Of a DNA stretch of 64,000 bases, positions 1-11,340 are shown one piece after another. Position 1 is the first letter of the stretch. Each line of letters starts with the position of its first letter. The stretch is taken from assembly GCA_018857735.1 (NCBI GenBank), contig JABMCL010001097.1, forward strand, positions 259,501-323,500, read 5' to 3'. The notes beneath the pieces are model-generated. The model was not told the origin of the DNA, did not search any database, and saw nothing but the letters and a program-made list of their open reading frames with translations. The DNA is from Alviniconcha marisindica. Its lineage: Eukaryota > Mollusca > Gastropoda > Provannidae. The position numbers were made by a program, and so were the translations under genes.

Positions 1-1290
1 CCTTTAAGTATCGTCCTTGTCCTTGCAAGACCTGGTGTCTGGCATAGCTTCAGTTTCATCAGACCTGTTCAGAGTCTTGTGCCAGCATTATGCTTTTCCG
101 TTAATGTCATTGTTAGCATTTCACTTGCCATTTTGAGACTGGCTGTAGTGTTTAAACATATTTTTTTAAAGATTCTCTTGGGTCTGTCATTGTAAGTGGA
201 GTTTGCCAGGGCAGCTGGAGGGATTTCTCCTTACCTTTGATCTCCAACTGCTGCAGGGTCTTTCACATGCCTGGCCAGTGGCCAGCGGTTTGTTCCCATA
301 TATGCAGTGTCTAACTTTTTAAGCTCTCCAAATCAGGTCCTGATTCATTTCAGATCGCTGTCTATTCAGAATGCTGTGGAAAGCCTGTCCGCTCTCCTTT
401 CTTTAGATCACAAATGTCCTAGGAAGCGAGTTGTCCAAGATTTTTCCCATGATCCATGCTATTTTCTGCTGATGTGTGAAAATGAGCCAGCAGGAAAATA
501 GGTTTTGAATCTCCTGAACCTCACTGTTTTTGTTTGTTTTTGTTTTTTGTTCTTTTGTTGCTGTTTTTTGGTTGTTGATGCGTCAAATGGTACCACTTTG
601 AAGCAAGATGTCCATCTGTATAAACAGAAAAAAGTGCTTAGGAATGTGCTAACAGAAAGATAATTTTGAAGTGAGTAATGCCAGCTTTAAATGTTTCTTG
701 TAATGAGCAGAAATGTGGCGCTATCAACTAGCATGTTGACAAAGGCTTTAGTACTTGTACACAAAACCACTGGACTGTGCCATTTATTCCTTCTCATCTT
801 GTCTTTGTGTACAATGCATGCATACAAAAGATCCAAATCACATTGGTGTCAAGTTTTGAGCAGTTGTATTAATTAACAAGTGGTTTTGGACACAAATGTT
901 GGTGACTTGTGCAAGGGGAGAGAAAGATGACTGTTTGAGACTGTGAAATGTTTACTGTTTGAGAATGTGAAATGTTTGCATTTTGATCACGAATGTTTCT
1001 GAATAAATATGCAACAGAGAGAGAGAGAATGATGGCTGTTTGAGTTGGTAACATATTCCTGTTTTGTGTACCATGATCATTTTGATCTTATATCTTTTTT
1101 TAATTTTTGTATATGGCTGTTTGTCGACCACCTCACCTCAGGTGAGCTGTTAGTGCTTTACAGTGGCAAATATGTAGCGCTGTTTTCTGCTTCCAAGCGA
1201 CACCCTGTGCTCTAGTCGTACAGCGCAACTCTGAATCAGTGACTGTAGCTTTGTACAGCGCACCAGCACTGTTTGGTTGTTACATGGCAG
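1..1290. other. Unique AT-rich DNA, no gene recognised
   Basis: Only short ORFs without family resemblance. There is an AATAAA at about 1002-1007 on the + strand and moderate T-richness, so this could be intron or the 3' UTR of a + strand gene lying upstream. Nothing in the sequence decides between these. Confidence 0.3.
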
Positions 1291-1299
1291 GCGCCACAT

Positions 1300-1590
1300 A
1301 AAACTGCTGCCGTCTCAGCACACGCTCTGTGTACACCATGCAACCCTGCACCAGTTCAAAGCCACACACCTAGGGTGCATGCCGTTAAGCTGTAACCTGC
1401 TGCCTGCACTTTTGGCAGAATAACTGGGACCTTTTACATACTGCTGGTGTAACACTGGGGTGGAATGAAATAGGGAAGTAAGAGCCAGCACTGAAAGTTG
1501 ACCCTGAAAAAGAAAAGAAAATCTGCTGGGGATCAAACCCCCAACCTTTCAATCACAAGTACTGCTTTACCGCTAAGCTGTCCTTGCTCC
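1300..1590 (-). mobile_element. tRNA-derived SINE, family B, antisense copy
   Basis: Read on the minus strand, the head at about 1590-1525 has an A-box-like stretch (GCTTAGCGGTAAAGC) and a B-box (GGTTTGATCCC), spaced as in a tRNA. It is followed by a body containing CAGGGTCAACTTTC. The same head-plus-body arrangement occurs on the + strand at 63,886-64,000, which supports a dispersed family. The 3' limit near 1300 is estimated. Confidence 0.6.
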
Positions 1591-1643
1591 TGATATGCAA
1601 CAGAGAGGAGAAAGTGGCCGTTTGGGTCTGTGAGATGTTTTAA

Positions 1644-2152
1644 AGCTGTATCTGTCATCATCTGAGCATGCACAATCAACATGGTGTATCTGTCATCATT
1701 TGATCATGCGCAGTCAGCATGCCGTATCTGTCATCAATAATTTGATCATGCACAGTCAGCATGCCGTATCTGTCATCATTTGATCATGCACAGTCAGCAT
1801 GCCGTATCTGTCATCTTTTTTGATCATGCACAGTCAGCATGCCGTATCTGTCATCATTTGATCATGCACAGTCAGCATGCCGTATCTGTCATCATTGGAT
1901 CATGCACAGTCAGCAGGCCGTATCTGTCATCATTGGATCATGCACACTCAACGTGCCGTATCTGTCATCATTAATTTGATCTGCACAGTCAGCATGGCCG
2001 TATCTGTCATCATTGGATCATGCACACTCAACGTGCCGTATCTGTCATCATTGGATCATGCACACTCAACGTGCCGTATCTGTCATCATTGGATCATGCA
2101 CACTCAACGTGCCGTATCTGTCATCATTGGATCATGCACACTCAACGTGCAA
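1644..2152. repeat. Minisatellite, ~36-38 bp unit, ~13 copies
   Basis: Units carry GATCATGCACAGTCAGCATG followed by CCGTATCTGTCATCATT. A later sub-variant carries CACTCAACGTG in place of CAGTCAGCATG, so two sub-blocks expanded separately. ORFs across it are repeat translations, not genes. Confidence 0.95.
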
Positions 2153-2367
2153 CAGTGAGTTCATCCTGAGGTGACCCAGTACGGTTGATAGACCATTGAA
2201 TTGAATTCGGTTGCTAACTAAAGGAGATGCAGGGGTTTGCTGTTGGAACCTGTCCAGTACTCCAGTTTTGTTTGTCTTGCCAGCAGTAATCTGGAGACTG
2301 GGAGTGGTACACTGGATGGTTGGGGGAAGGGAAACTGATTAGCGTTGATGCCTTTCAGTCTCGGTGT

Positions 2368-2560
2368 CAGCTGGTATCGCAGCCTAGTGATAAGGCGCTA
2401 GGCTGGTGAGTGGTCGGTTTGAGTCCACGTAAGCTCTTTTTGTGGTTTAGGGACATGGTCTTGCGACTTTGCCTCTCACAATTTGTGAAATGTCAAAATG
2501 GCCTTAAAAATACAGTATTACCATAATGGTTGACTGGGCGTAAAACAGCGAGTTACTTAC
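2368..2560 (+). mobile_element. tRNA-derived SINE, family A
   Basis: The head has a tRNA-like A box (GCAGCCTAGTGATAAGGCG) and B box (GGTTTGAGTCC). A core follows (GTGGTTTAGGGACATGGTC, then TCTCACAATT) that is shared with the copies at 9,183 and 11,061. The 3' end contains GTTGACTGGGCGTAAAAC and passes directly into the tandem array at 2,525-3,045. Confidence 0.75.
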
Positions 2561-3045
2561 TTGTACCGCTGTCGCCCTGGTACAGTTTAGCTGTAATGGT
2601 TGACTGGGTGTAAAACAGCGAGTTACTTACTTGTACCGCTGACACCCTGATACAGTATAACCGTAATGGTTGACTGGGGGTAAAACAGCGAGGTACTTGT
2701 ACTGCTGTCACCCTGATACAGTATAACCGTAATGGTTGACTGGGCATAAAACAGTGAGTTACTTGTACTGCTGTCACCCTGATACAGTATAACCGTAATG
2801 GTTGACTGGGCGTAAAACAGCGAGTTACTTACTTGTACCACTGTCACCCTGATACAGTATAACCGTAATGGTTGACTGGGCGTAAAACAGCGAGTTAAAT
2901 GTACTGGTGTCACCCTGATACAGTATAACTGTAATGGTTGACTGGGCGTAAAACAGCGAGTTACTTACTTGTACTGCTGTCACCCTGATACAGTATAACC
3001 GTAATGGTTGACTGGGCGTAAAACAGCGAGTTACTTGTACTGCTG
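2525..3045. repeat. Minisatellite amplified from a SINE 3' end, ~65-70 bp unit, ~8 copies
   Basis: Each unit contains GGTTGACTGGGCGTAAAACA, a TTACTTAC stretch, and CACCCTGATACAGTATAACC. The first two are the 3' end of the adjacent SINE at 2,368 and match the SINE 3' end at 39,290-39,347. The array is therefore a tandem expansion of a SINE tail. Confidence 0.9.
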
Positions 3046-3109
3046 TCCACTGTGGAACCATTATGTTGGGACTGTGAAGCTTGGGTTAATCACTTGAGAA
3101 CAACTCCCC

Positions 3110-3720
3110 AATTTATTTCAAAAGGTAGATCTGAACACACAAAAGGTTAAAGAGAATGCTGATTTTAATAGGACAACTCAAAACGTGTGCAAATTTTCAG
3201 GGTAAGCCTCTTTATCAGGCAACAGACAGGTAAATGATGACAGATGAAAATTGTGTACATATCCAATCAATTTTTGCATGCTTTTTGTGTTGTCCTATGA
3301 AAATCAGCATTGTTTTTAACTTTCCGTGCGTTCAGTTCTTATTTCAAAGCGCTAGCAGTCAGCTTAGTTTCAGATTTTTTTCTTCTCAAAATGTAGAAAT
3401 GTTTCCGTTCTCAGGCACTGTGTGGTTCTGCCAGTGTTCGCTTGTGTGACAGAAGTACTTTGGGTTCAGTTTGGAGTTCCTCAGGGCACAGGATGATGTT
3501 TTGTCTTTGCCGATGAAGTTGGCTCGTGGTGTAAGACACTTGTGCTACAGATGCCAGCCATATTCATGGTGTCAGAATCCAAGCACACAAATGGTTAGAA
3601 AAGAACGCTAATTTTAATGGAGCAATACAAAAGATGTGCAACTTTTGGGATTAAGACCCATTTTCAAAGCAACTAAATGACAGTTAAATTGACAGTAAAT
3701 GAAAATAGTGTACTTATGAT
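3110..3720. repeat. Diverged direct duplication (~130 bp, two copies)
   Basis: Segments at about 3,125-3,260 and 3,570-3,720 align loosely: a TTTTAAT(A/G)GA block, GATGTGCAA or CGTGTGCAA, and a GACAG(G/T)TAAAT block in the same order. This is an old dispersed repeat of unknown class. No coding potential is seen in the stretch. Confidence 0.55.
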
Positions 3721-4251
3721 GTCACAGTTTGGTGTGTAGCCGAATGCCTGTACTGTTTGGATCTTGCTTTAGAATGCTAACAATCGACCTTGTTCCAGAC
3801 TTTAAAAAAAAATCATGACGTCTAAAGACATGGGCTGACAAACACAAAATGTCTGCGCTCACCACCGTGGTTTGATAACTTTCAAACGGTGATTTTTAAC
3901 AGTGGAGAGACATTAAATCAAATGAAAACTGCTGTGAGTCTCAAGTTTGTTCCATTCTTTCCAATAAGGCCGGCTCTGCTTCAGTCCCTCTTTAAGTGGC
4001 AAACAAGTGTTCGAGTTTTTCTTTTTTCACTGTTCATGCATGCAGATTTTTCCTTACATTTATTCGTTGTCTGTGTAAGTTGTGTTTGTTTAAATTCGTT
4101 CTTTTTCTGTTTTTCTTTCTTTTCTTGCTGTAGATATCCAGTCATGATAGACGTCTTTCTTTTTCTGTCTTTGTTTCTTCTCTTGCTTTGGATGTCCAGT
4201 CAACATACTTGCTGTAATGGTTTGATTCACACTGTTTGATTATATCATGCA
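3721..4251. other. Unique sequence, nothing recognised
   Basis: T-rich DNA. A 116-residue ORF spans 3,889-4,239 (+), but it is Phe/Ser/Leu-rich from T-rich sequence and resembles no family I know. Confidence 0.3.
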
Positions 4252-4605
4252 TTTTTGTATGTGTGTGCAAAGATTAGATTGTTTTAGTAGGCATTATTTG
4301 TGTGTGTGTGTGTGCAAAGATTAGATTGTATTAGTAGGCATTATTTGTGTTTGTGTGTGTGTGTGCAAAGATTAGATTGTATTAATAGGCATTATTTGTG
4401 TTTGTGTGTGTACATGCAGTTAGAGTGTATACCCTGAAATGCTGAAGAAGATTGTATACTGTTTGTGTATTGTGTGTGTGTGTACAGTTTGTGTATCACT
4501 TTGTGTGTGTGTACAGTTTGTGCATCACTTTGTGTGTGGGGGGGCAATTTGTGTATTGTGTGTGTGTATTGTGTGTGTGTGTGTGTGTGTGCAGTTTGTA
4601 TATTG

Positions 4606-4653
<48 letters not shown>

Positions 4654-4655
4654 TA
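4252..4655. repeat. GT-rich microsatellite and short tandem repeats
   Basis: Three copies of a TGTGCAAAGATTAGATTGT-containing unit are followed by interrupted and then pure (GT)n up to about 4,651. Cys/Val ORFs here are (GT)n translations. Confidence 0.95.
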
Positions 4656-5029
4656 TTGATTTCAGTGTGAGGGGCTTTGTGTTGTTTCCAACCAGAGAAT
4701 TTGCACATTTCAGTGGAAGTGTCATGTGTGATTCAGTTAACAGAGTGTGCAGTGTATTAGACTGTTACTCAGTCCTGTACGGAAGGTTCTGTGCTGAGAT
4801 CTTACCGCTGTCCCAGCCCTGCCTCTTCCATCACAAGCTTTCAGTGTTACCACTGTGTGGTACTGCCTTGAATGGTGGCAGGTACAGCAAAAGTTGAGTC
4901 TGGTTCCAGCATTCAGCTGAATATGGTTTGCCTCCTTTGATTGCAGCTCTTGTTGTCAGTAAATGTGCGCCATTAGTGTTACCTAATTTGAAGGTTTTGT
5001 TTGGAAGCCACCAGGCTTTCGCCGTCTTG

Positions 5030-6290
5030 CCATGTGTTAGCTTGTGAGGCAGACTTGGCAGCCCTCTGTTAGCTTGTGAGGCAGACATGCCAGCCCTGTG
5101 TTAGCTTGTGAGGCAGACTTTGCAGCCCTGTGTTAGCTTGTGAGGCAGACACGGCAGCCCTGTGTTAGCTTGTGAGGCAGATATGGCAGCCCTCTGTTAG
5201 CTTGTGAGGCAGACATGGCAGCCCTGTGTTAGCTTGTGAGGCAGATATGGCAGCCCTCTGTTAGCTTGTGAGGCAGACATGGCAGCCCTCTGTTAGCTTG
5301 TGAGGCAGACATGGCAGCCCTCTGTTAGCTTGTGAGGCAGACATTGGCAGCCCTCTGTTAGCTTGTGAGGCAGACATGGCAGCCCTCTGTTAGCTTGTGA
5401 GGCAGACATGGCAGCCCTCTGTTAGCTTGTGAGGCAGACTTGGCAGCCCTGTGTTAGCTTGTGAGGCAGACATGGCAGCCCTCTGTTAGCTTGTGAGGCA
5501 GACATGGCAGCCCTGTGTTAGCTTGTGAGGCAGACTTGGAAGCCCTCTGTTAGCTTGTGGGCAGACATTGGCAGCCCTCTGTTAGCTTGTGAGGCAGACT
5601 TTGCAGCCCTCTGTTAGCTTGTGAGGCAGACTTTGCAGCCCTGTGTTAGCTTGTGAGGCAGACTTTGCAGCCCTGCGTTAGCATGTGAAGCAGACATGGC
5701 AGCCCTCTGTTAGCTTGTGAGGCAGACTTTGCAGCCCTGCGTTAGCATGTGAAGCAGACATGGCAGCCCTGTGTTAGCTTGTGAGGCAGACATGGCAGCC
5801 CTGTGTTAGCTTGTGAGGCAGACTTGGCAGCCCTGTGTTAGCTTGTGAGGCAGACATGGCAGCCCTGTGTTAGCTTGTGAGGCAGACATGGCAGCCCTGT
5901 GTTAGCTTGTGAGGCAGACATGGCAGCCCTGTGTTAGCATGTGAAGCAGACATGGCAGCCCTGTGTTAGCTTGTGAGGCAGATATGGCAGCCCTCTGTTA
6001 GCTTGTGAGGCAGACATGGCAGCCCTGTGTTAGCTTGTGAGGCAGACATGGCAGCCCTCTGTTAGCTTGTGAGGCAGACTTTGCAGCCCTGTGTTAGCTT
6101 GTGAGGCAGACATGGCAGCCCTCTGTTAGCTTGTGAGGCAGACTTTGCAGCCCTGTGTTAGCTTGTGAGGCAGACATGGCAGCCCTCTGTTAGCTTGTGA
6201 GGCAGACTTTGCAGCCCTCTGTTAGCTTGTGAGGCAGACTTTGCAGCCCTGTGTTAGCTTGTGAGGCAGACACGGCAGCCCTGTGTCAGA
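5030..6290. repeat. Minisatellite, ~33 bp unit, ~38 copies
   Basis: The unit is TGTTAGCTTGTGAGGCAGAC plus ATGGCAGCCCTC, with a few single-base variants (ATGGCA, TTTGCA, TTGGCA) interspersed in runs. It is highly homogeneous, implying recent expansion or ongoing homogenisation. Confidence 0.97.
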
Positions 6291-6329
6291 GCAGACGAAG
6301 AAAGGTGCTGAAAGCATGTACCTGTATTC

Positions 6330-6331
<2 letters not shown>

Positions 6332-6419
<88 letters not shown>
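6332..6419. repeat. Pure (CT)n microsatellite, ~88 bp
   Basis: Uninterrupted CT dinucleotides, a mirror-symmetric polypurine/polypyrimidine tract of the type that can form H-DNA. Confidence 0.97.
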
Positions 6420-6421
<2 letters not shown>

Positions 6422-6422
<1 letters not shown>

Positions 6423-7118
6423 TATTTAGTTGGATGTACAAAATCTTATGTGTTAAATTAACAGATTGGTGTTCATTAACCTACAGTTTAATCAACTATT
6501 TTTATCACTTTGCTAAGAACGTTTCATCATTAGGTTTATTGTAACTGAGCATGTGTACAAAACTTTTTTTGTTTGTTTTGTGTGTGTGTGTGGGGGGGGT
6601 TGGGGGGGGGGGGCTTCAATCATTTTGGTGACTTTTGGCCAGAAATTATCAGAGCAGTTTAGTTGCACCAAAGGTTGATTCATATAATTATCTCTATTCC
6701 AGAAAGATCAAACATAATTTGTGACACACAACATTCTTCAGTCACAGATCATTAAGAATAAGAATTTTTTTCTTCTTCAGAAAACCCCCAAACTGCACAG
6801 TGTTATTGTTTTTATGTACTCTATAAAACAGATCAAACAAGTGATGAATTTTGTTCAGTAATGTACGTGTGTGCGGTTAACTTTGTTCAGATCATATTGC
6901 TCGATTTTGCTCTATGTTTTACTATCTGTGAGTGGTTTGTTCAGATGCTAAATGGCTGGATGATTCAAAACCTAGTGTAACTGGCTTGTCAACAATACTC
7001 TCTTGTTCAAAAGGGTTTACATAAACGTTGGATTTTATAGTATGTGTGTTTCGAGAGTGGTTTCAGTGTGTACCGTGTGTGTGTGTGTGTGTTTTAGGGG
7101 GAGAGAAAGGTACACGAG
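6422..7118. other. Unique AT-rich DNA with short G and GT runs
   Basis: No ORF with family resemblance. It contains a G-rich run near 6,590-6,614 and a short (GT)n near 7,075-7,092. Nothing else is recognised. Confidence 0.3.
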
Positions 7119-7437
7119 TTTATCATTCCAGTGGAATGAGTGAACAACTGCTGGTGAGGTTGACGAAATAGAACAGCTCTAGACAAATGTACTCAATTAT
7201 ACGACGACACATAAAGAACAATTAAAAACACAAGCGCTTTCAACACACAGTCTTCGTCTGGTGTATGTAGCGGTATAATAGCATGTGCCTGTGGTATGAG
7301 CGAATGGTCAGTTGAATGTGAATGTGTTTGCAGGTGAATGGATGTGATTGTGTTGCACGAGCTCCGTGTAACACAGGTTGAAAACTGAACTGTTCTCAGT
7401 TGCTATGAAGAACACACACACACACACACACACACAC

Positions 7438-7485
<48 letters not shown>

Positions 7486-7783
7486 ATACACTACGATAGG
7501 AGTGTGGGAGAGAGGCCACAGAGAGAGAGAGAGACCAGAGAGAGAAGACCGGAATAAAGAATGAAGACTGCTTACAACTTCAGTTTGACTGGCGTGAATG
7601 GATCGAAAGGGCACAAACAACAAGCAACCAACAGCACGCATCCCAAACAAATTACATGGAGGAGAGAGATTATATCTCTAGACTATGTGTCGAAAGCGCT
7701 TGTGTTTTTAATTGTTCTTTATGTGTCGTCGTCGTATAGGTGAGTACATTTCTCTAGAGCTGTTCTATTTTATCATTCCAGTG
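7119..7783. mobile_element. Fold-back / MITE-like element with ~88-bp inverted arms
   Basis: 7,166-7,252 and 7,681-7,770 are near-perfect inverted repeats; both include a stretch reading CATAAAGAACAATTAAAAAC on one strand and an AAGCGCTTT block. The interior holds (CA)n and (TA)n microsatellites at about 7,409-7,480. A 15-bp direct repeat (TTTATCATTCCAGTG) sits at 7,119 and 7,769, close to the outer ends. No transposase is present, so it would be non-autonomous. Confidence 0.65.
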
Positions 7784-7869
7784 TTTCATTGGTGACTTGC
7801 CCGGAATTCACTTTCCACTCCTAAACAAAAACAAAAACAACAGTGATGGCGTCAGATGATGAAGCGATG

Positions 7870-8335
7870 CTTTATGTCCTCAGATGTCAGTTGACATATT
7901 AGGGACAAGTTGTGACCAATGCCGAAGCACGGTGCAATAAATCTTTACGTCCACGGAAACCAGAAGGCTCGTTAGGACGGACAGTCCAGGACGTCCACCT
8001 CGACTCTCACACAGCTCCTGAACCGTGATGGCGTCAGGAGACCGTATGGCCTATTAGGGACGGAAAGCCCAGGACGGCCACCTCGACTTTCACACAGCTC
8101 CTGAACTCTGCTGTCAAAGTGCGGGCAGCATGCTTTATTGTGGTGTTGCAAAATGATGATGATGATGATGACAAAGTGATGCTTAATGTCCTCAGATGTC
8201 AGTTGACATATTAGGGACAAGTTGTGACCAATGCCGAAGCACGGTTCAATAAATCTTTACGTCCACGGAAACCAGAAGGCTCGTTAGGACGGACAGCCCA
8301 GGACGGCCACCTCGACTCTCACACAGCTCCTGAAC
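7870..8335. repeat. ~165-bp duplication, two copies plus a partial
   Basis: 7,870-8,035 and 8,170-8,335 share a block beginning ATGTCCTCAGATGTCAGTTG and ending CTCACACAGCTCCTGAAC. A partial copy lies at 8,045-8,105. Related CAGGACG(T/G)CCACCTC blocks recur at 9,480-9,690, so the family is locally dispersed. Confidence 0.85.
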
Positions 8336-8340
8336 TATGG

Positions 8341-8470
8341 CTGGCAAAATGACGTCAGTTAGCGGCTTTATGGTGCTGCAAAATGACGTCAGTTAGCGGC
8401 TTTATGGTGCTGCAAAATGACGTCAGTTAGCGGCTTTATGGTGCTGCAAAATGACGTCAGTTAGCGGCTT
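8341..8470. repeat. 34-bp tandem repeat carrying four CRE sites
   Basis: The unit is AAATGACGTCAGTTAGCGGC plus TTTATGGTGCTGCA. Palindromic TGACGTCA, the full CRE recognised by CREB/ATF factors, starts at 8,350, 8,384, 8,418 and 8,452. The motifs are read directly; any regulatory role is inference. Confidence 0.9.
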
Positions 8471-9182
8471 GACGTAACACTTAACAGCCAGTCCTCACGT
8501 CTTCCAAAATACCTTCAGTGTCTGGAATGAGCTGCTACAGATTAGCATTGTCAACTAGCAATCTTGGCAAGTTCGGAATACACAAGTTGCTTCGCACTGG
8601 CGAGGTCCCATTCGTAACATCCATTGTTCCGGTGGCGGTTGACAGACTCTTCGGTGTTTGCGGGTTGGAGTGCTTGGGACAAGCTACTCACAGGTACCTG
8701 ATCCACCCTTTCCCCGTCCCCAGTAGACCGTGTTTGGTCTCTGTTGGGGTGGAGTCCTACAATCAGTCGAGTGAAAATTAATAGATATGAGAAGATAATA
8801 CTTTATTACACAAGGATAAAGATTTAAGCACAAGTCGGCTTTTTTTTTTTTTTTTTTTTACAAATCTGTCTCTGATGACAACACTCAATACGTCAAACAA
8901 GAATACAAACAGAAGGAAATGAAGAGAAAAAAACTCCGCTAAGCTGGGGTATATCCTACAACAAATACCGGTTTTGTGAATTGTTTCACGAGATGGCACG
9001 ACACCGACAGTCACCCGGCATGCGGGTGAATACAAAGCTCACAGAGTCCACCAGAGCCACGTCTTCCTGTCAAGGACTGGGCTCGGTGAGATTGTTGCAA
9101 GTCCTGTTCAAGTTCAAGCTCAGTGTTGCTTTACGACCAAAGAGACCATAAGGATTATCAGGGACGGGGAGAGCCCAGGCTC

Positions 9183-9410
9183 GTGAGCCGGGTTGGCCCA
9201 GCGGTAAGGCGTTGGGCTGGTAAGCGGAGGGACCTCGGCTCGGATCCGCTTCGACTCTGCTTTCTCTTCGAAAAAGTTTGTGGTCTGTGGACACTGTCCT
9301 GTGACTTTTGTCTCTCACAATTACTGAAACAGTCAAATGGCTCTCATCGCTGCCCATCTTAATGCAGGAGTCATTCTGGTGGTGACAGTGTAGCGATAGG
9401 TATATAATCT
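9183..9410 (+). mobile_element. tRNA-derived SINE, family A
   Basis: The A box TGGCCCAGCGG matches the Pol III consensus. The B-box region is slightly decayed (GGCTCGGATCC). The core has TTTGTGGTCTGTGGACACTG and TCTCACAATT, then a 3' part with GCTGCCCATCTTAATGCAGG. It ends in GTAGCGATAGGTATA and a poly-C run. The inverted partner is at 11,061-11,286. Confidence 0.85.
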
Positions 9411-9779
9411 CCCTCTCCCCCCCCCCCCCCCCCCCCCTCCGTCCCTTGCGGTTTCAGTGGACGTTAAGCACTATGTTTACTTACTGGGGAGCCCAGGACG
9501 TCCACCTCGACTTTCACACAGTGTTGCTTCACGTCCACAGAGACCGTAAGGACTATAAGGGACGGGGAAGAGCCCAGGACGGCCACCTCCACTTTCACAC
9601 AGTGTTGCTTCACGTCCACAGAGACCGTAAGGACTGTTAGGGACAGGGGGCCCAGGACGGCCACCTCCACTTTCACACAGTTCCTGAGCTGTGACTGACT
9701 GTAAGTAAGTTAACAGGTCCACAGAAACCACAAGGCTTATTAGGGACGGGGAGAAGGCGGGAAGGGTTTATGGAGTGGA
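9411..9779. repeat. Poly-C tract and CAGGACG-CCACCTC repeat family
   Basis: A C run at about 9,417-9,437 is followed by three copies of a ~75-bp unit (CCACCTC(G/C)ACTTTCACACAG, then CTTCACGTCCACAGAGACCG) related to the duplication at 7,870-8,335. Confidence 0.8.
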
Positions 9780-11060
9780 CAGTGTAGAGATAGGTATAAT
9801 CGTCTCCCTCTCCCCCAAGAGAGGGTATAATCGTCTCCCTCTCCCCCAAGAGAGGGTATAATCGTATCCCTCTCCCCCAAGAGGGTATAATCGTCTCCCT
9901 CTCCCCCAGGAGAGGGTATATTCGTCTCCCTCTCCCCCAGGAGGGGTATAATCGTCTCCCTCTCCCCAGGAGGGGGTATAATCGTCTCCCTCTCCCCCAG
10001 GAGAGGGTATAATCGTCTCCCTCTCCCCCAGGAGGGGTATAATCGTCTCCCTCTCCCCCAAGGAAAGAGGGTATAATCGTCTCCCTCTCCCCCAGGAGAG
10101 GGTATAATCGTCTCCCTCTCCCCCAAGAGAGGGTATAATCGTCTCCCTCTCCCCCAGGAGAGGGTATAATCGTCTCCCTCTCCCCCAGGAGAGGTATAAT
10201 CGTCTCCCTCTCCCCCAGAGAGGGTATAATCTCTCCCTCTCCCCCCAGAGAGGGTATAATCGTCTCCCTCTCCCTCAGGAGAGGGTATAATCGTCTCCCC
10301 CAAGAGAGGGGATAATCGTCTCCCTCTCCCCCAGGAGAGGGTATAATCGTCTCCCTCTCCCCAGGAGAGGTATATCGTCTCCCTCTCCCCAGGAGGGGTA
10401 TAATCGTCTCCCTCTCCCCCAGAGAGGGTATAATCGTCTCCCCTCCCCCAAGAGAGGGTATAATCGTCTCCCTCTCCCCCAGGAGAGGGTATAATCGTCT
10501 CCCTCTCCCCCAGGAGAGGGTATAATCGTCTCCCTCTCCCCCAGGAGAGGGTATAATCGTCTCCCTCTCCCCAGGAGAGGGTATAATCGTCTCCCCTCTC
10601 CTCCCCAGGAGTATAACTCTCCCTCTCCCAGAGGGTATAATCGTCTCCCTCTCCCCAGAGAGGGTATAATCGTCTCCCTCTCCCCCAGGAGAGGGTATAA
10701 TCAGTCTCCCTCTCCCCAGGAGAGGGTATAATCGTCTCCCTCTCCCCCAGGAGAGGGTATAATCGTCTCCCTCTCCCCAGGAGAGGGTATAATCGTCTCC
10801 CTCTCCCCAGGAGAGGTATAATCGTCTCTCTCTCTCCCCTAGGAGAGGGTATAATCGTCTCCCTCTCCCCCAGGAGAGGGTATAATCGTCTCCCTCTCCA
10901 GAGAGGGATAATCGTCTCCCTCTCCCCAGAGAGAGGGTATAATCGTCTCCTCTCCCAGAGAGGGTATAATCGTCTCCCTCTCCCCCAGGAGAGGGTATAA
11001 TCGTCTCCCTCTCCCCCAGGAGAGGGTATAATCGTCTCCCCTCTCCCCCAGGAGAGGGAG
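9780..11060. repeat. CT-rich minisatellite, ~30 bp unit, ~40 copies
   Basis: The unit is GTATAATCGTCTCCCTCTCC plus CCCAGGAGAGG with small indels. The first units follow the sequence GATAGGTATA that ends SINE family A, and the block is bounded by two SINE copies in opposite orientation (9,183 and 11,061). It looks like an expansion of a SINE tail. Every unit has a pyrimidine tract ending in CAG on the + strand. Confidence 0.95.
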
Positions 11061-11286
11061 ACGATTATACCTATCGCTACACTGTCACCACCAGAATGAC
11101 TCCTGCATTAAGATGGGCAGCGATGAGAGCCATTTTAATGTTTCATTAATTGTGAGGGACAAAGTCACAAGACAGTGTCCACAGACCACAACCTTTCTGA
11201 AGAGAAAGGAGAGCCGAAGCGGATTCGAACCGAGGTCCCTCCGCTTTTTACCTCGCCTGCCGCCTCACCGCTGGGCCAACCCGGCT
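11061..11286 (-). mobile_element. tRNA-derived SINE, family A, best-preserved head
   Basis: On the minus strand the head reads through A box TGGCCCAGCGG and B box GGTTCGAATCC, both exact Pol III consensus matches. The core with TTGTGGTCTGTGGACACTGT and the 3' part with GCTGCCCATCTTAATGCAGG follow. It ends at the CT-rich array. The element lies about 55 bp upstream of the TMED-like exon. Confidence 0.9.
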
Positions 11287-11340
11287 CACTGACTGACTGA
11301 CCGTGCCGACACGTACAGGTTTTGTCGTTGCCTGTTCCAG

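Noticed and set aside
1520..1590. Considered as a functional tRNA gene on the minus strand
   Set aside because: Stem pairing is poor, and the head continues into a body shared with the element at 63,886, which indicates a SINE.
5030..6290. Regular 33-bp array considered as a CRISPR array
   Set aside because: The units are contiguous without unique spacers, and the genome is eukaryotic.
9740..10303. 187-residue minus-strand ORF rich in GEGDDYTLS repeats
   Set aside because: Translation of the CT-rich minisatellite; indels shift the frame repeatedly.
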